Shown piece by piece: positions 1 to 6,363 of a stretch of 12,043 nt of DNA; within the stretch, counting starts at the first letter, position 1, and each line of letters starts with the position of its first letter. Origin of the DNA: Candidatus Sabulitectum sp. (GTDB lineage Bacteria > Fermentibacterota > Fermentibacteria > Fermentibacterales > JCC-6). Position numbers and translations under genes: made by a program. The stretch spans positions 5,301-17,343 of the forward strand of contig JAOZRM010000047.1 in NCBI GenBank assembly GCA_029940175.1, given 5' to 3'. The notes beneath the pieces were generated by a model, which was not told where the DNA came from, did not search any database, and saw only the letters and a list, made by a program, of their open reading frames with translations.

Positions 1-1
1 T

Positions 2-355
2 GTTGCAACCGGGTGGGAACTGCACACAATCGAGAATGGAAGAAGACAGCTCAGATACAGGCTTGAGTCACGAATACTTTCCAGACAGGAATTCCTGCAA
101 TTCTGGAATGATTCCTTTGACGCCGCCGGATTGAACAGCCTGCATCTGAATCGTGTTGGTTCCCTTGGCGGAAGAGTCAGCGCACACAACGGAAATCTGC
201 GGATCGTTGGCGGAACAGGCAAGAAAAATTTCAAGCTTAAAGATGACTACTCTCAGAAAATAGGGGAAGCATTCGGGATCGCTCCAGAGATCGCTGAAGA
301 AGCATGGGCTGAGCTTCAAAGGCAGAGGAAGGAGAGAAGCAATGTCTCTTCCTGA
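2..355 (+). CDS. C-terminal fragment of an unrecognised protein (5' end outside window)
   Basis: The frame is open from base 2 to a TGA at 353-355, giving 117 residues with no ATG in frame, so the true start lies upstream of the window. A TTG at 131 could be read as a start, but the frame before it is equally protein-like (for example WELHTIENGRRQLRYRLESR), so I treat this as a 3' partial gene. The tail is basic and helical (EEAWAELQRQRKERSNVSS); the middle is Gly/Asn-rich. I see no signal peptide, membrane segment or catalytic motif, and I do not recognise the family. It ends 14 nt inside the following DUF4416 gene, whose RBS (GGAG at 331-334) lies in its last codons. The two are therefore probably co-transcribed and translationally linked. 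Confidence 0.7.
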   Translation, partial: VATGWELHTIENGRRQLRYRLESRILSRQEFLQFWNDSFDAAGLNSLHLNRVGSLGGRVSAHNGNLRIVGGTGKKNFKLKDDYSQKIGEAFGIAPEIAEEAWAELQRQRKERSNVSS

Positions 356-866
356 ATCATTCCCCAGGGTTCTTCCAGTTGTTAGTATTCTGTACAATGA
401 CACTGAAGTACTCAGAAATTCCATACACTCTCTTCAACTGCGCTTTGGTGAAATAGTTCTTTTCAGCGAACCGTATCCATTCGATATGACAGATTACTAT
501 CAGGCTGAAATGGGATCCTCAATTCTTCGTGTCTGGCTCTGTTTTATGCCTCTGAGAGATCCTTCAGAGCTTCCGGTGTGGAAAGAACACTGCATTGAAC
601 TGGAAGAGAAATTTGGAAGCGGCGGTAAAAGGCTGGTGAATATCGACCCCGGTTATCTGGATCACGGTAAACTGGTACTTGCCAGTTGCAAGGCAGCACC
701 AGATAAGATTTACATGGGCAACGGTGTTTTCGCTCATATCTGTCTTCAGTACAAAAAGGGAGAATTTCACGGACCGGAACACAGCTTTGCCGACTTTATA
801 GATGGAAGGTTTGATGAATTCTTCCGGTCAGCAAAGCAGTTGCTAAAGCAGCTTCTTAAAGGGTAA
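342..866 (+). CDS. DUF4416 family protein
   Basis: A complete 174-residue protein. I recognise it as DUF4416 (often auto-annotated as a GTP-binding protein without evidence) by three motifs in the family's order: SEPYPFDMTDYYQAEMG at residues 42-58, VNIDPGYLDHGKLVLAS at 99-115 and IYMGNGVFAHICLQY at 123-137. The length fits the family, which has no established biochemical function, and I see no Walker A motif to support GTP binding. It has no signal peptide, so it is probably cytoplasmic. The ATG at 342 is supported by AAGGAG at 329-334, spaced 7 nt, inside the end of the preceding gene, with a 14-nt overlap that suggests coupling. The 3' end overlaps the convergent aminotransferase gene by 11 nt, and no terminator hairpin is visible between them. 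Confidence 0.88.
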   Translation: MSLPESFPRVLPVVSILYNDTEVLRNSIHSLQLRFGEIVLFSEPYPFDMTDYYQAEMGSSILRVWLCFMPLRDPSELPVWKEHCIELEEKFGSGGKRLVNIDPGYLDHGKLVLASCKAAPDKIYMGNGVFAHICLQYKKGEFHGPEHSFADFIDGRFDEFFRSAKQLLKQLLKG

Positions 867-2031
867 TATCTGTTAGATCTACACTGGCAAGAGCTGACAT
901 TGCCGGTACAAGTTCTTCATCCCCCAGGCATCCGAAACTGAATCTCAAGTGCTGTTTCCCGGTATTGCCGAATGCATCTCCTGGAATGGTTGCAATCGCA
1001 TATTTGTTAATGAGATGATCTGCAAGGGCATATGAATCAATGCCTGCAGGTGTTTCTGCAAGAGTAAAGAATCCACCACCAGCTTCCCTCCACTCCAATC
1101 CTTTAGATTGTTTCATGGCCTCTTTGCACAGATGCAGCCGGTGTTCCACCTCGGCAGACCTGTTTTCAACCCACTCGTTCAGATCAAGGCATTTCTCCAG
1201 AAGGATCTGACCTGGCGTTGAGGGACAGATCACCACTGAATCCTGTACTTTCAGAGCTTGCTCCAGGATATAGTCGGCGCCGAAGAGGTACCCAAGCCTC
1301 CAGCCGGAAAGACTGAAGCTTTTGGAGAAACTGCCAATGGTGAGAACATGCTCCTGATTATGTTCCATCCAGGGATGATGCTTGCTGCCACCAAAATTAA
1401 ACCTTTCATAGGTTTCATCAATTATCAACATGCAGTCATTTTCTGCAGTGAGACTGACAATCCTTCGGATATCCTGTTCGGAAAGTGCTGCTCCGGTTGG
1501 GTTGCCGGGGTTGACCAGCACCAATGCTTTAGCACCTGGGATCTTTTCCTCCAGCTTACTCCAGGGAAGACACCATTCGGAACTCTCAACCATTGGTATT
1601 GAATCCAGTTCCAGGTTTGAGAATTGAATTGCAAAGACGTGGTCAAAATAATAAGGTTCAAGAACTATCACCCTGTCTCCCGGGTCAGCCACAGACATTA
1701 GAGCACTCGCAAAGGCCTGACTTGCTCCACAAGTGAGGTGAAGTTCACTGGCAGGATTCAGGTTGATTCCTCTTCTGTTTGCTATCTCCCTGGAAAGAGC
1801 TACCCTTGTGGACATCAGGCCAGGGTCCGGGCTGTAGAAATGGAACCCTTTCCCGATCATTTCCTGTTTCATGTGCTCAACGGCCTCTTGTGGTGGGTCA
1901 TACCATGGAACGGCTTGTGCCATGGAGAATATTTCCCTGCCGCTTTCACGCATCTCCCGCACTCTGCTCATTATGGAATGGATAGGAGGCATGTGAATCC
2001 TGGCTGTTCTTTGTGATGTATGCAAAGGCAT
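856..2031 (-). CDS. PLP-dependent aminotransferase, class I/II (fold type I)
   Basis: A complete 391-residue cytoplasmic enzyme of the aspartate-aminotransferase superfamily, expected to transfer an amino group between an amino acid and a 2-oxo acid through pyridoxal phosphate. Visible landmarks in order: phosphate-contacting CGASQAF (101-107), NPGNPTG (174-180), IIDETYERF (203-211) with D205 to pair with the pyridine nitrogen, GSFSKSFSLSGWRLGYL (233-249) with K237 as Schiff-base lysine and R245 for the cofactor phosphate, and HLRFSFG (361-367) with R363 as the likely substrate-carboxylate arginine. All key residues are present and the length is typical. The start is supported by an upstream GGGGA on the minus strand about 6 nt before the ATG. 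Substrate cannot be read from sequence; aspartate, aromatic or alanine-type donors are possible. It is divergent from the glycosyltransferase gene and overlaps the convergent DUF4416 gene. Confidence 0.93.
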   Translation of the reverse strand: MPLHTSQRTARIHMPPIHSIMSRVREMRESGREIFSMAQAVPWYDPPQEAVEHMKQEMIGKGFHFYSPDPGLMSTRVALSREIANRRGINLNPASELHLTCGASQAFASALMSVADPGDRVIVLEPYYFDHVFAIQFSNLELDSIPMVESSEWCLPWSKLEEKIPGAKALVLVNPGNPTGAALSEQDIRRIVSLTAENDCMLIIDETYERFNFGGSKHHPWMEHNQEHVLTIGSFSKSFSLSGWRLGYLFGADYILEQALKVQDSVVICPSTPGQILLEKCLDLNEWVENRSAEVEHRLHLCKEAMKQSKGLEWREAGGGFFTLAETPAGIDSYALADHLINKYAIATIPGDAFGNTGKQHLRFSFGCLGDEELVPAMSALASVDLTDITL

Positions 2032-2106
2032 TTGATTCCCCTTTATGGTTGCAGTGTCAGTTTCCCCATGATTGATTTATAAAAGGGTGATCAGGGAAGG
2101 GAAAGT
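2032..2106. promoter_or_regulatory. Short divergent promoter region
   Basis: These 75 bp separate the start codons of the aminotransferase (-) and the glycosyltransferase (+), so they must hold the leaders and probably the promoters of both unless transcription enters from further away. A TATAAA at 2078-2083, inside a self-complementary TTTATAAA, could be a -10 element in either direction. I see no convincing -35 at 16-18 bp for either strand. AGGGAAGGGA at 2093-2102 is the RBS of the plus-strand gene. The promoter assignment is weak. Confidence 0.3.
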
Positions 2107-2958
2107 ATGAGAGTACACGTCACCGCAAGTAGTGATCTTCAAGAAGCAGAAGTATTGATCCGGATCCTGCGTATGGCCGGGCATGATGTCTGCCTTCAGA
2201 ACCAGTCGGCTGCAGATGATCTCAGACCGGACGCGGTTATCTGCTTCGGATCAACAAGCGCGGTTGTCTCTTCACCTGTCAGCCATTCAGAGATCAGTGT
2301 TTTCTCCTGTGAGTCACATATTCCCCGGGAATTTCAAGGCAGGGCGGTTGTTATTCCGCAGCCGGTGGATACCCGGAAGTTTGTTCCTTCACCATCACAA
2401 TCATTCTCATCATTAGATGAAAAAATCATATATGTCCCTGGCAAACTTAGCCCCATAAGCGGGCATAAGATTCTTATGAAGGCAATGACCCTTGTGACCC
2501 CGGGCATTAAGGCAGTGATCTCCGGTAGAGAGGAGAAGTACACAGTAAAGCAGATGAGGGAACTGGCAGAAAGACTTGGCGTGGGGCACAGGTTTGAGGT
2601 ATGGGAAAAACCTGAAGATAACAGTTCACTTATAAGCAGGGCTGCTGTGGGTGTAGTTACCTGTCTTGGAATCCAGCCGGTGGTGAGTCCCGTATTGGAA
2701 ATTATGGCTTCAGGTGTTCCTTTACTTGTTACAGCTTCTCATGGGTGGCACGATCATGTTCAAGACGGTGTGACAGCTCTTTTCCACTCACCGGGTAACT
2801 GGAGACAGCTTGCCAGGCAGATTAACTATTTGACTGAGGATGCGGGGGTAGCTGAAATGCTTTCCTGTAACAGCAGAAAATACTGTGAACGACATTTCTC
2901 CTATGAGTCGGTTGGTAACAGGTGGACAGAGGTATTGGAACAACTTAGCTTCGGGTGA
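2107..2958 (+). CDS. Glycosyltransferase, GT-B fold, family 4-like
   Basis: A complete 283-residue protein, probably a cytoplasmic or peripheral-membrane glycosyltransferase adding sugar to an envelope polymer or lipid. The C-terminal nucleotide-sugar domain is the recognisable part: PQPVDTRKF (85-92) as the usual interdomain segment, YVPGKLSPISGHKILMKAM (109-127) in the place of the family's G-(K)-x-KG-x-x-x-L-I-x-A strand, and SPVLEIMASGVPLLVTASHG (194-213) carrying E198, the second Glu of the E-x7-E motif. The first Glu of that motif appears replaced (Q190 region), and the N-terminal acceptor domain is short (about 85 residues against 150-180 in typical GT4 enzymes). It may therefore be a reduced member or have an unusual acceptor. 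AGGGAAGGGA precedes the ATG. The DUF3108 gene follows after 37 bp on the same strand, suggesting an operon. Confidence 0.78.
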   Translation: MRVHVTASSDLQEAEVLIRILRMAGHDVCLQNQSAADDLRPDAVICFGSTSAVVSSPVSHSEISVFSCESHIPREFQGRAVVIPQPVDTRKFVPSPSQSFSSLDEKIIYVPGKLSPISGHKILMKAMTLVTPGIKAVISGREEKYTVKQMRELAERLGVGHRFEVWEKPEDNSSLISRAAVGVVTCLGIQPVVSPVLEIMASGVPLLVTASHGWHDHVQDGVTALFHSPGNWRQLARQINYLTEDAGVAEMLSCNSRKYCERHFSYESVGNRWTEVLEQLSFG

Positions 2959-2995
2959 TGTACATACAGCGAAGACATATTTGAAAGGATGATGT

Positions 2996-3802
2996 ATGAG
3001 ATCAGCAGCAATTCTTATTCTTGGTATTACGGTTTCCTCTTTTGCTTACGGGTCTATATGGGACTGGGGCGAGTACTCCAGGCGATACGAGGAAAACGCA
3101 ACATGGGGTCCAGGAGAAAGACTGGTGTTCAGTGTAGAGTATGGCATAATTAAAGCTGGGACCGCCACTTTGAGCGTTACAGGTCCAGTTGATCACAACG
3201 GTCTGCTCGCATACAGAATTACAGCTGAAGCTCGTTCAAACCCCGCATTCAGCAGCTTTTTTGAAGTAAGAGATGTAAACGAGTCTCTTCTGGACATTGT
3301 TCAGCTTCATTCACTGACATTTATGAAAAGTATTCAGGAGGGCGATTTTTCCAGTAGCGAGGAAATGTACTTTGATCAGGAGGCAGGTTTCGCATACTAT
3401 CCCGAGGAAGATGACCCGGAACTGACAGAAATGGCAATTCCACCCCATGCTCTTGATGTGCTCGGTGCTTTTTATTATGCAAGAATTCAGGAGCTTGAAC
3501 CAGGTGGAATCTTTCACATTGATGTACATGTTGACAACGATAACTACCCGCTGGAAGTACGAGTTCTGGACCGTGAAAGAATTCGCACGAGAGCAGGTTC
3601 TTTCGACTGTATTCAACTGCAGCCGGTTCTTCGGGGTGATGGGTTGTTCAGACAGCAGGGGGAGATATTTATATGGGTAACAGACGACGAAAGACACATG
3701 CCTGTTCTCATGAGTGCTTCAATAATCATTGGAGAGATCACCTGCATGCTTGAAGAATTTTCCATGGGAACTCCTTTAGAAGTGGAGAATCCGTTTCAGT
3801 GA
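2996..3802 (+). CDS. DUF3108 domain-containing exported protein
   Basis: A complete 268-residue protein with an N-terminal signal peptide (hydrophobic AAILILGITVSSFAYG at residues 4-19, likely cleaved near 20), so exported to the envelope. After it, GERLVFSVEYGIIKAGTATLSV (from residue 40) matches the characteristic start of DUF3108: a beta-rich domain opening with an L-x-Y/F-x-V-x-Y/W-x-G-x-x-x-AG pattern. VRDVNESLLD, YPLEVRVLDRERIRTRAGSFDCIQLQP and IFIWVTDDERHMPVLM continue the family pattern of a lipocalin-like or LolA-like barrel. The molecular function of DUF3108 is unknown. AAAGGA lies about 7 nt before the ATG at 2996; another ATG at 2992 is out of frame. The stop overlaps the GTG start of the RNase HIII gene (GTGA, 3799-3802), so the two are translationally coupled. 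Confidence 0.85.
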   Translation: MRSAAILILGITVSSFAYGSIWDWGEYSRRYEENATWGPGERLVFSVEYGIIKAGTATLSVTGPVDHNGLLAYRITAEARSNPAFSSFFEVRDVNESLLDIVQLHSLTFMKSIQEGDFSSSEEMYFDQEAGFAYYPEEDDPELTEMAIPPHALDVLGAFYYARIQELEPGGIFHIDVHVDNDNYPLEVRVLDRERIRTRAGSFDCIQLQPVLRGDGLFRQQGEIFIWVTDDERHMPVLMSASIIIGEITCMLEEFSMGTPLEVENPFQ

Positions 3803-4710
3803 TCTCAACAGAATTGAACAAGCATCTGGAAGATACCACCCGGAAACTTTCTCTCCTTGGAATCGTAGTTGCTGACCAGAAGGAATTGCCCTACGGTGTA
3901 CAGATCACATTAACCGGGTACGGAACCTCCTGTAAGATAAATCTTTACTATTCCAGAAAGAAGGGTCCTTCCATCGTTCAGGCTGGAGGAGACAGGAGTC
4001 TTCTCGATATGATCCTCGGGCGGGTTCAGACCAGTGAAAAGCCTTCTGTGGTGGTTCCCCCAGGCCTTAGAGCCGGTAGTGATGAAGCTGGCAAGGGTGA
4101 CTATTTCGGACCGCTGGTGGTTGCTGCCGTTGCCTGCCGCAAGTCTACCGCAGAGAATCTAACTGCAATGGGCGTTGGTGATTCCAAAAAGCTTTCTGCA
4201 GCAAAAGTTCGAGAACTTTATGAAAAAATTACGGTTATGAGCGATGTCAGGTATTCTGTCTGCTCAATACCTCCCCGTGAGTACAACAGGCTCTTTGATG
4301 CATTCAAGCAGCAGGGGAGAAACAGTCTTGATATACTTGCCATGGCTCACGGAAAAGCTCTGGAGGATCTGTTAGCAAATGGAGAGGAATCGGTCAAAAT
4401 AGTTGTTGATAAATTTTGTGACATGAAAAGACTTCGCCCCTGGTTAACTGTCCCGGTATCCAATGTTGAACTCAGAGTTAGAGCAGAAGACTCAGAACCT
4501 GCAGTAGCAGCAGCATCTATTATTGCAAGAAGCGTCTACCTTGATGAGCTGAAAAAAATGTCTTCCACCTTCGGGGTTGTACTTTCTCCAGGAGCCGGCG
4601 CTCCGGTTGATATGATCGGGAGGAAAATCGTCAGTTTGAATGGTGATACTGTTTTGTTTGAAACAGCCAAAGTTCATTTCGCTAACACTGGCAGAATTGT
4701 TGCAGATTAA
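3799..4710 (+). CDS. rnhC: Ribonuclease HIII
   Basis: A complete 303-residue protein, expected to cleave the RNA strand of RNA:DNA hybrids in the cytoplasm (R-loops, Okazaki-type primers). An N-terminal region of about 85 residues, in the position of the TBP-like substrate-binding domain of RNase HIII, precedes the catalytic domain. GSDEAGKGDYFGPLVVAAV begins at residue 93, with D95 and E96 as first metal ligands; the K of GKGD and the DYFGP context distinguish HIII from HII. GDSKKLS (127-133), VVDKF with D204, and RAEDSEPAVAAASIIAR (228-244) supply the other acidic positions. Length fits the family. The start is GTG at 3799; no ATG lies in frame before residue 71, well inside the substrate-binding domain. 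A GGAG at 3784-3787 is 11 nt upstream, so initiation probably leans on the 4-nt overlap with the DUF3108 gene. Confidence 0.93.
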   Translation: MISTELNKHLEDTTRKLSLLGIVVADQKELPYGVQITLTGYGTSCKINLYYSRKKGPSIVQAGGDRSLLDMILGRVQTSEKPSVVVPPGLRAGSDEAGKGDYFGPLVVAAVACRKSTAENLTAMGVGDSKKLSAAKVRELYEKITVMSDVRYSVCSIPPREYNRLFDAFKQQGRNSLDILAMAHGKALEDLLANGEESVKIVVDKFCDMKRLRPWLTVPVSNVELRVRAEDSEPAVAAASIIARSVYLDELKKMSSTFGVVLSPGAGAPVDMIGRKIVSLNGDTVLFETAKVHFANTGRIVAD

Positions 4711-4928
4711 CGGTCAGATGATATGAATCCATCAAGGCAGAATCTTGAAATTGATTCGGTGGCTGTTCTTTGCCACAGAAACAGGTTTTGCTTAACAAAG
4801 ACAGGATTGGTTGCAGTACACGCAGATTACCTGCTCAAAATGATGCTATTCACTTCAAATCAGTTTGAATTCAATCTGCAATAATAGAAGGTATTACTCA
4901 ATGATTGTTGTCGGGCAACCCCATACAC
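4711..4928. other. Intergenic stretch with no supported gene
   Basis: This is the stretch between the RNase HIII stop and the promoter of the lipoprotein gene. It holds a weak hairpin (GTGGC 4759-4763 with GCCAC 4772-4776, 8-nt loop) without a following T-run, and a 53-codon open frame without an RBS. I see no convincing terminator for the upstream operon and no RNA gene. Confidence 0.5.
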
Positions 4929-4957
4929 TTGACTCGAAGGCATCTTCTTTAGATAAT
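4929..4957 (+). promoter_or_regulatory. Sigma70-type promoter for the Val/Glu lipoprotein gene
   Basis: TTGACT at 4929-4934 (5 of 6 to TTGACA) is followed after exactly 17 bp by GATAAT at 4952-4957 (5 of 6 to TATAAT). Transcription would start near 4964 and leave a leader of about 80 nt before the ATG at 5048. The leader ends in a strong RBS (GGAGGG 5035-5040, 7-nt spacing). A promoter here agrees with the lipoprotein being its own unit, closed by the terminator at 5353. Confidence 0.65.
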
Positions 4958-5047
4958 TGCGAAGATTCGGGCCGTCTGGTCCATGATTCAGGGGTGGATC
5001 AAAAAATGGTGTATTTGTAGGAAACAAAAAATCCGGAGGGATTACAA

Positions 5048-5341
5048 ATGAGATTTTTCGCAATAGCAATGATGCTTCTTGGAATGGCAATTTTCGGTAT
5101 GGGCTGCGGCGAAGCTGCTGAAGAAGTAGTAGAAGTAGTAGAAGAAGTCGAAGTTGTAGAAGAAGTTGAAGTAGTAGAAGAAGTTGAAGTAGTAGAAGAA
5201 GTTGAAGTAGTAGAAGAAGTTGTTGAAGGCGAAGAAGTTGTCGAAGGCGAAGAAGTTGTTGAAGTAGTCGAAGGCGACGAAGTAGTTGAGGTAGTTGAAG
5301 AGACTCCTGTAGAGGAAGTTCCTGCTGAAGTTACAGAGTAG
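5048..5341 (+). CDS. Small Val/Glu-repeat lipoprotein
   Basis: A complete 97-residue protein. Residues 1-19 form a hydrophobic signal peptide (RFFAIAMMLLGMAIFGMG) ending at C20, so it is probably a lipoprotein; the lipobox GMGC has Gly instead of Leu at -3, which is less usual. Almost everything after C20 is Glu and Val: an EVVEEV hexapeptide repeated with slight changes, then EGEEVV and EGDEVV variants, ending in ETPVEEVPAEVTE. The mature part is strongly acidic, with no lysine or arginine. The regular hydrophobic/acidic alternation could be extended, beta-like or a surface polyelectrolyte; I do not recognise a family. A good promoter, the RBS GGAGGG and a downstream terminator all support this strand rather than the overlapping antisense Ser/Thr frame. 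Function is unknown; metal or cation binding at the cell surface is a guess. Confidence 0.82.
   Translation: MRFFAIAMMLLGMAIFGMGCGEAAEEVVEVVEEVEVVEEVEVVEEVEVVEEVEVVEEVVEGEEVVEGEEVVEVVEGDEVVEVVEETPVEEVPAEVTE
5132..5221 (+). repeat. 18-bp tandem repeat coding for EVVEEV
   Basis: There are five consecutive 18-bp units inside the lipoprotein gene. The last three (5168-5221) are identical copies of gaagtagtagaagaagtt, the unit at 5150-5167 differs by one base, and the unit at 5132-5149 is more diverged. Near-identity at third positions points to recent expansion by slippage or unequal recombination, so copy number is likely to vary between strains. Confidence 0.9.
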
Positions 5342-5352
5342 TTAGTTATTCT

Positions 5353-5383
5353 AAAAAAGCGGCGCATTTGCGCCGCTTTTTTT
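5353..5383. terminator. Strong, bidirectional intrinsic terminator
   Basis: GCGGCGC (5359-5365) and GCGCCGC (5370-5376) form a perfect 7-bp GC stem with an ATTT loop, flanked by A6 on the left (5353-5358) and T7 on the right (5377-5383). It starts 11 nt after the lipoprotein stop. The A-run makes it equally good for minus-strand transcription, so it probably also ends the convergent operon whose last gene stops at 5536. Confidence 0.95.
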
Positions 5384-5535
5384 ATACCAGAAACGTCAGG
5401 GACCAGCTAGTGTTTTGCTGAATTGCCCTTCCATTGAGTGCTCTCAAGTTCGTATTTTCAGATTTCAAAAACCATTATGGCAAAAACAGGTGTATTCGCA
5501 TTGCATTCCACCTCGCCTGTGGTTCATGCGGTTGG
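5384..5535. other. Convergent intergenic spacer
   Basis: These 152 bp lie between the terminator and the stop of the minus-strand secreted protein gene. A weak imperfect hairpin at 5503-5529 (GCAT..CCAC with GTGG..ATGC) lies just beyond that stop. On the minus strand a short T-run follows about 15 nt later, so it could help termination. I see no ORF or RNA gene. Confidence 0.4.
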
Positions 5536-6141
5536 TTAGCGTGTACAGTTGAATGTTGACTTCAGGGATGCCCATGTAGTTCGTGCCAGTTCAACAGGAG
5601 GAACGGGATAGCCGTTGACCCGTATCAGGAAATCGTATTGCCAGAAGTCAATAATTCCAGGAGTGGTTACAGTGAAGCTCCTGGGGTTTGCGGCAGGGGA
5701 AACATCACTGGCCATTGATGGAGCACCGTATGCGCTGAATTGAGGAATCTCGGTGACTGTAAAATTAGTTCCGGAAGTACACGGTGACATTGGATAGATG
5801 TAGGATGGAGAAAGGTGCACCGCTGTACCGGAATCGTGTGCAAATACAGTCCCGGGAGAATCCGGAGTTCCATCTGTTATCTCACCGATGAAGTCCGAAG
5901 TATCCCACGGATGAGTGGCGTACACGTGATAGAACCATACTTCAGCATATTCAATTACAAACCCTGTTGCATCCTTTACCGGATAGAAATCCTCAAGATT
6001 AAACCATGTTCCTCTGTATTCCCCTTCGAAAGTAAACCAGTCTGCAACACCGTCATCGTATTGAAGAAGATCATCGGTTCCAGATCCCCAGCTGAGAGTG
6101 GTTAACGCGATTACACAGGTTATGAATAAAAAACTTCTCAT
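5536..6141 (-). CDS. Small secreted protein of unknown function
   Basis: A 201-residue exported protein. I chose the ATG at 6141 rather than an upstream in-frame ATG at 6177 because AGGAGG lies 7 nt before it and the protein then opens directly with a signal peptide (MRSFLFITCVIALTTLSWGSG). The mature chain begins DDLLQYDDGVADWFTF, an opening I associate with secreted beta-sandwich proteins of FCB/Fermentibacterota-like genomes. It is rich in aromatic, Gly, Pro, Ser and Thr residues; C121 and C199 could form a disulfide. Unlike the upstream propeller protein it has no visible sorting tail and ends in STFNCTR. Its start overlaps the stop of the 49-aa ORF (ATGA), so it is translationally coupled to it and probably belongs to the propeller operon. 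No enzyme motif is recognised. Confidence 0.83.
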   Translation of the reverse strand: MRSFLFITCVIALTTLSWGSGTDDLLQYDDGVADWFTFEGEYRGTWFNLEDFYPVKDATGFVIEYAEVWFYHVYATHPWDTSDFIGEITDGTPDSPGTVFAHDSGTAVHLSPSYIYPMSPCTSGTNFTVTEIPQFSAYGAPSMASDVSPAANPRSFTVTTPGIIDFWQYDFLIRVNGYPVPPVELARTTWASLKSTFNCTR

Positions 6142-6287
6142 CTGGTTTCCTCCTTTGTCTCCGTTTCTTTCCGGCATTCCTCAGCAAGATATCTTGCTAT
6201 AGGATGCGCACTGTAAGATAAACAACAATCAGCTTCTTCGGCAATCCATTCATATTCCGTCTCTTCTTTAATTGAGTAATCAGTCAT
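6138..6287 (-). CDS. 49-aa small ORF coupled to the secreted protein gene
   Basis: A short frame starting MTDYSIKEETEYEWIAEEAD and ending RKETETKEETR. It is supported by AAGGAG before the ATG (GGAG spaced 7 nt) and by a 4-nt ATGA overlap with the start of the secreted protein gene, a classic sign of a translated, coupled pair. The peptide is highly charged and mostly acidic (about 14 Glu), with three cysteines (C21, C22, C38) and no signal peptide or membrane segment, so it should stay in the cytoplasm. I do not recognise it. It could be a leader ORF that sets expression of the next gene, or a small partner or chaperone for the exported protein. An inverted repeat that can compete for its RBS lies just upstream. 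Confidence 0.65.
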   Translation of the reverse strand: MTDYSIKEETEYEWIAEEADCCLSYSAHPIARYLAEECRKETETKEETR

Positions 6288-6291
6288 TTCA

Positions 6292-6348
6292 CATCTCCTT
6301 ATCCTTAAGGTGCATCTCCGGAGAAAGCAGAGGCCCTCTCCGGAGATG
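6292..6348 (-). promoter_or_regulatory. Intergenic hairpin that may compete with an RBS
   Basis: A perfect 12-bp inverted repeat (CATCTCCGGAGA 6313-6324 and TCTCCGGAGATG 6337-6348, 12-nt loop) lies 15 bp downstream of the propeller gene's stop. No T-run follows on the minus strand, so it is not a standard intrinsic terminator. The RBS of the 49-aa ORF contains GGAGATG (minus strand, 6298-6292), identical to the last seven bases of the hairpin's second half that pair with CATCTCC. The transcript could therefore pair CATCTCC either within the hairpin or with the RBS. A smaller stem (CCTTA with TAAGG around the RBS) is also possible. Likely roles are 3'-end protection of the upstream message or a translational switch. 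Confidence 0.55.
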
Positions 6349-6363
6349 TATTCTGGTTTCCTG

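Noticed and set aside
4759..4776. Hairpin as terminator for the RNase HIII operon
   Set aside because: A 5-bp stem with an 8-nt loop and no T-run is too weak.
4723..4884. 53-codon plus-strand frame after RNase HIII
   Set aside because: It has no RBS, no recognisable features and ordinary chance length; kept only as a remark on the intergenic stretch.
5132..5221. CRISPR-like direct repeats
   Set aside because: Units are contiguous 18-bp coding repeats without spacers, in frame with a lipoprotein gene.
4999..5367. Minus-strand Ser/Thr-rich frame of 122 codons
   Set aside because: It is the antisense reading of the Val/Glu repeat (gaa/gta read backwards gives ttc/tac/tct-type codons) and runs through the terminator. 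Promoter, RBS, signal peptide and terminator all favour the plus strand.
6142..6177. N-terminal extension of the small secreted protein by 12 codons
   Set aside because: The internal ATG at 6141 has AGGAGG at ideal spacing, opens directly with a signal peptide and gives the ATGA overlap.
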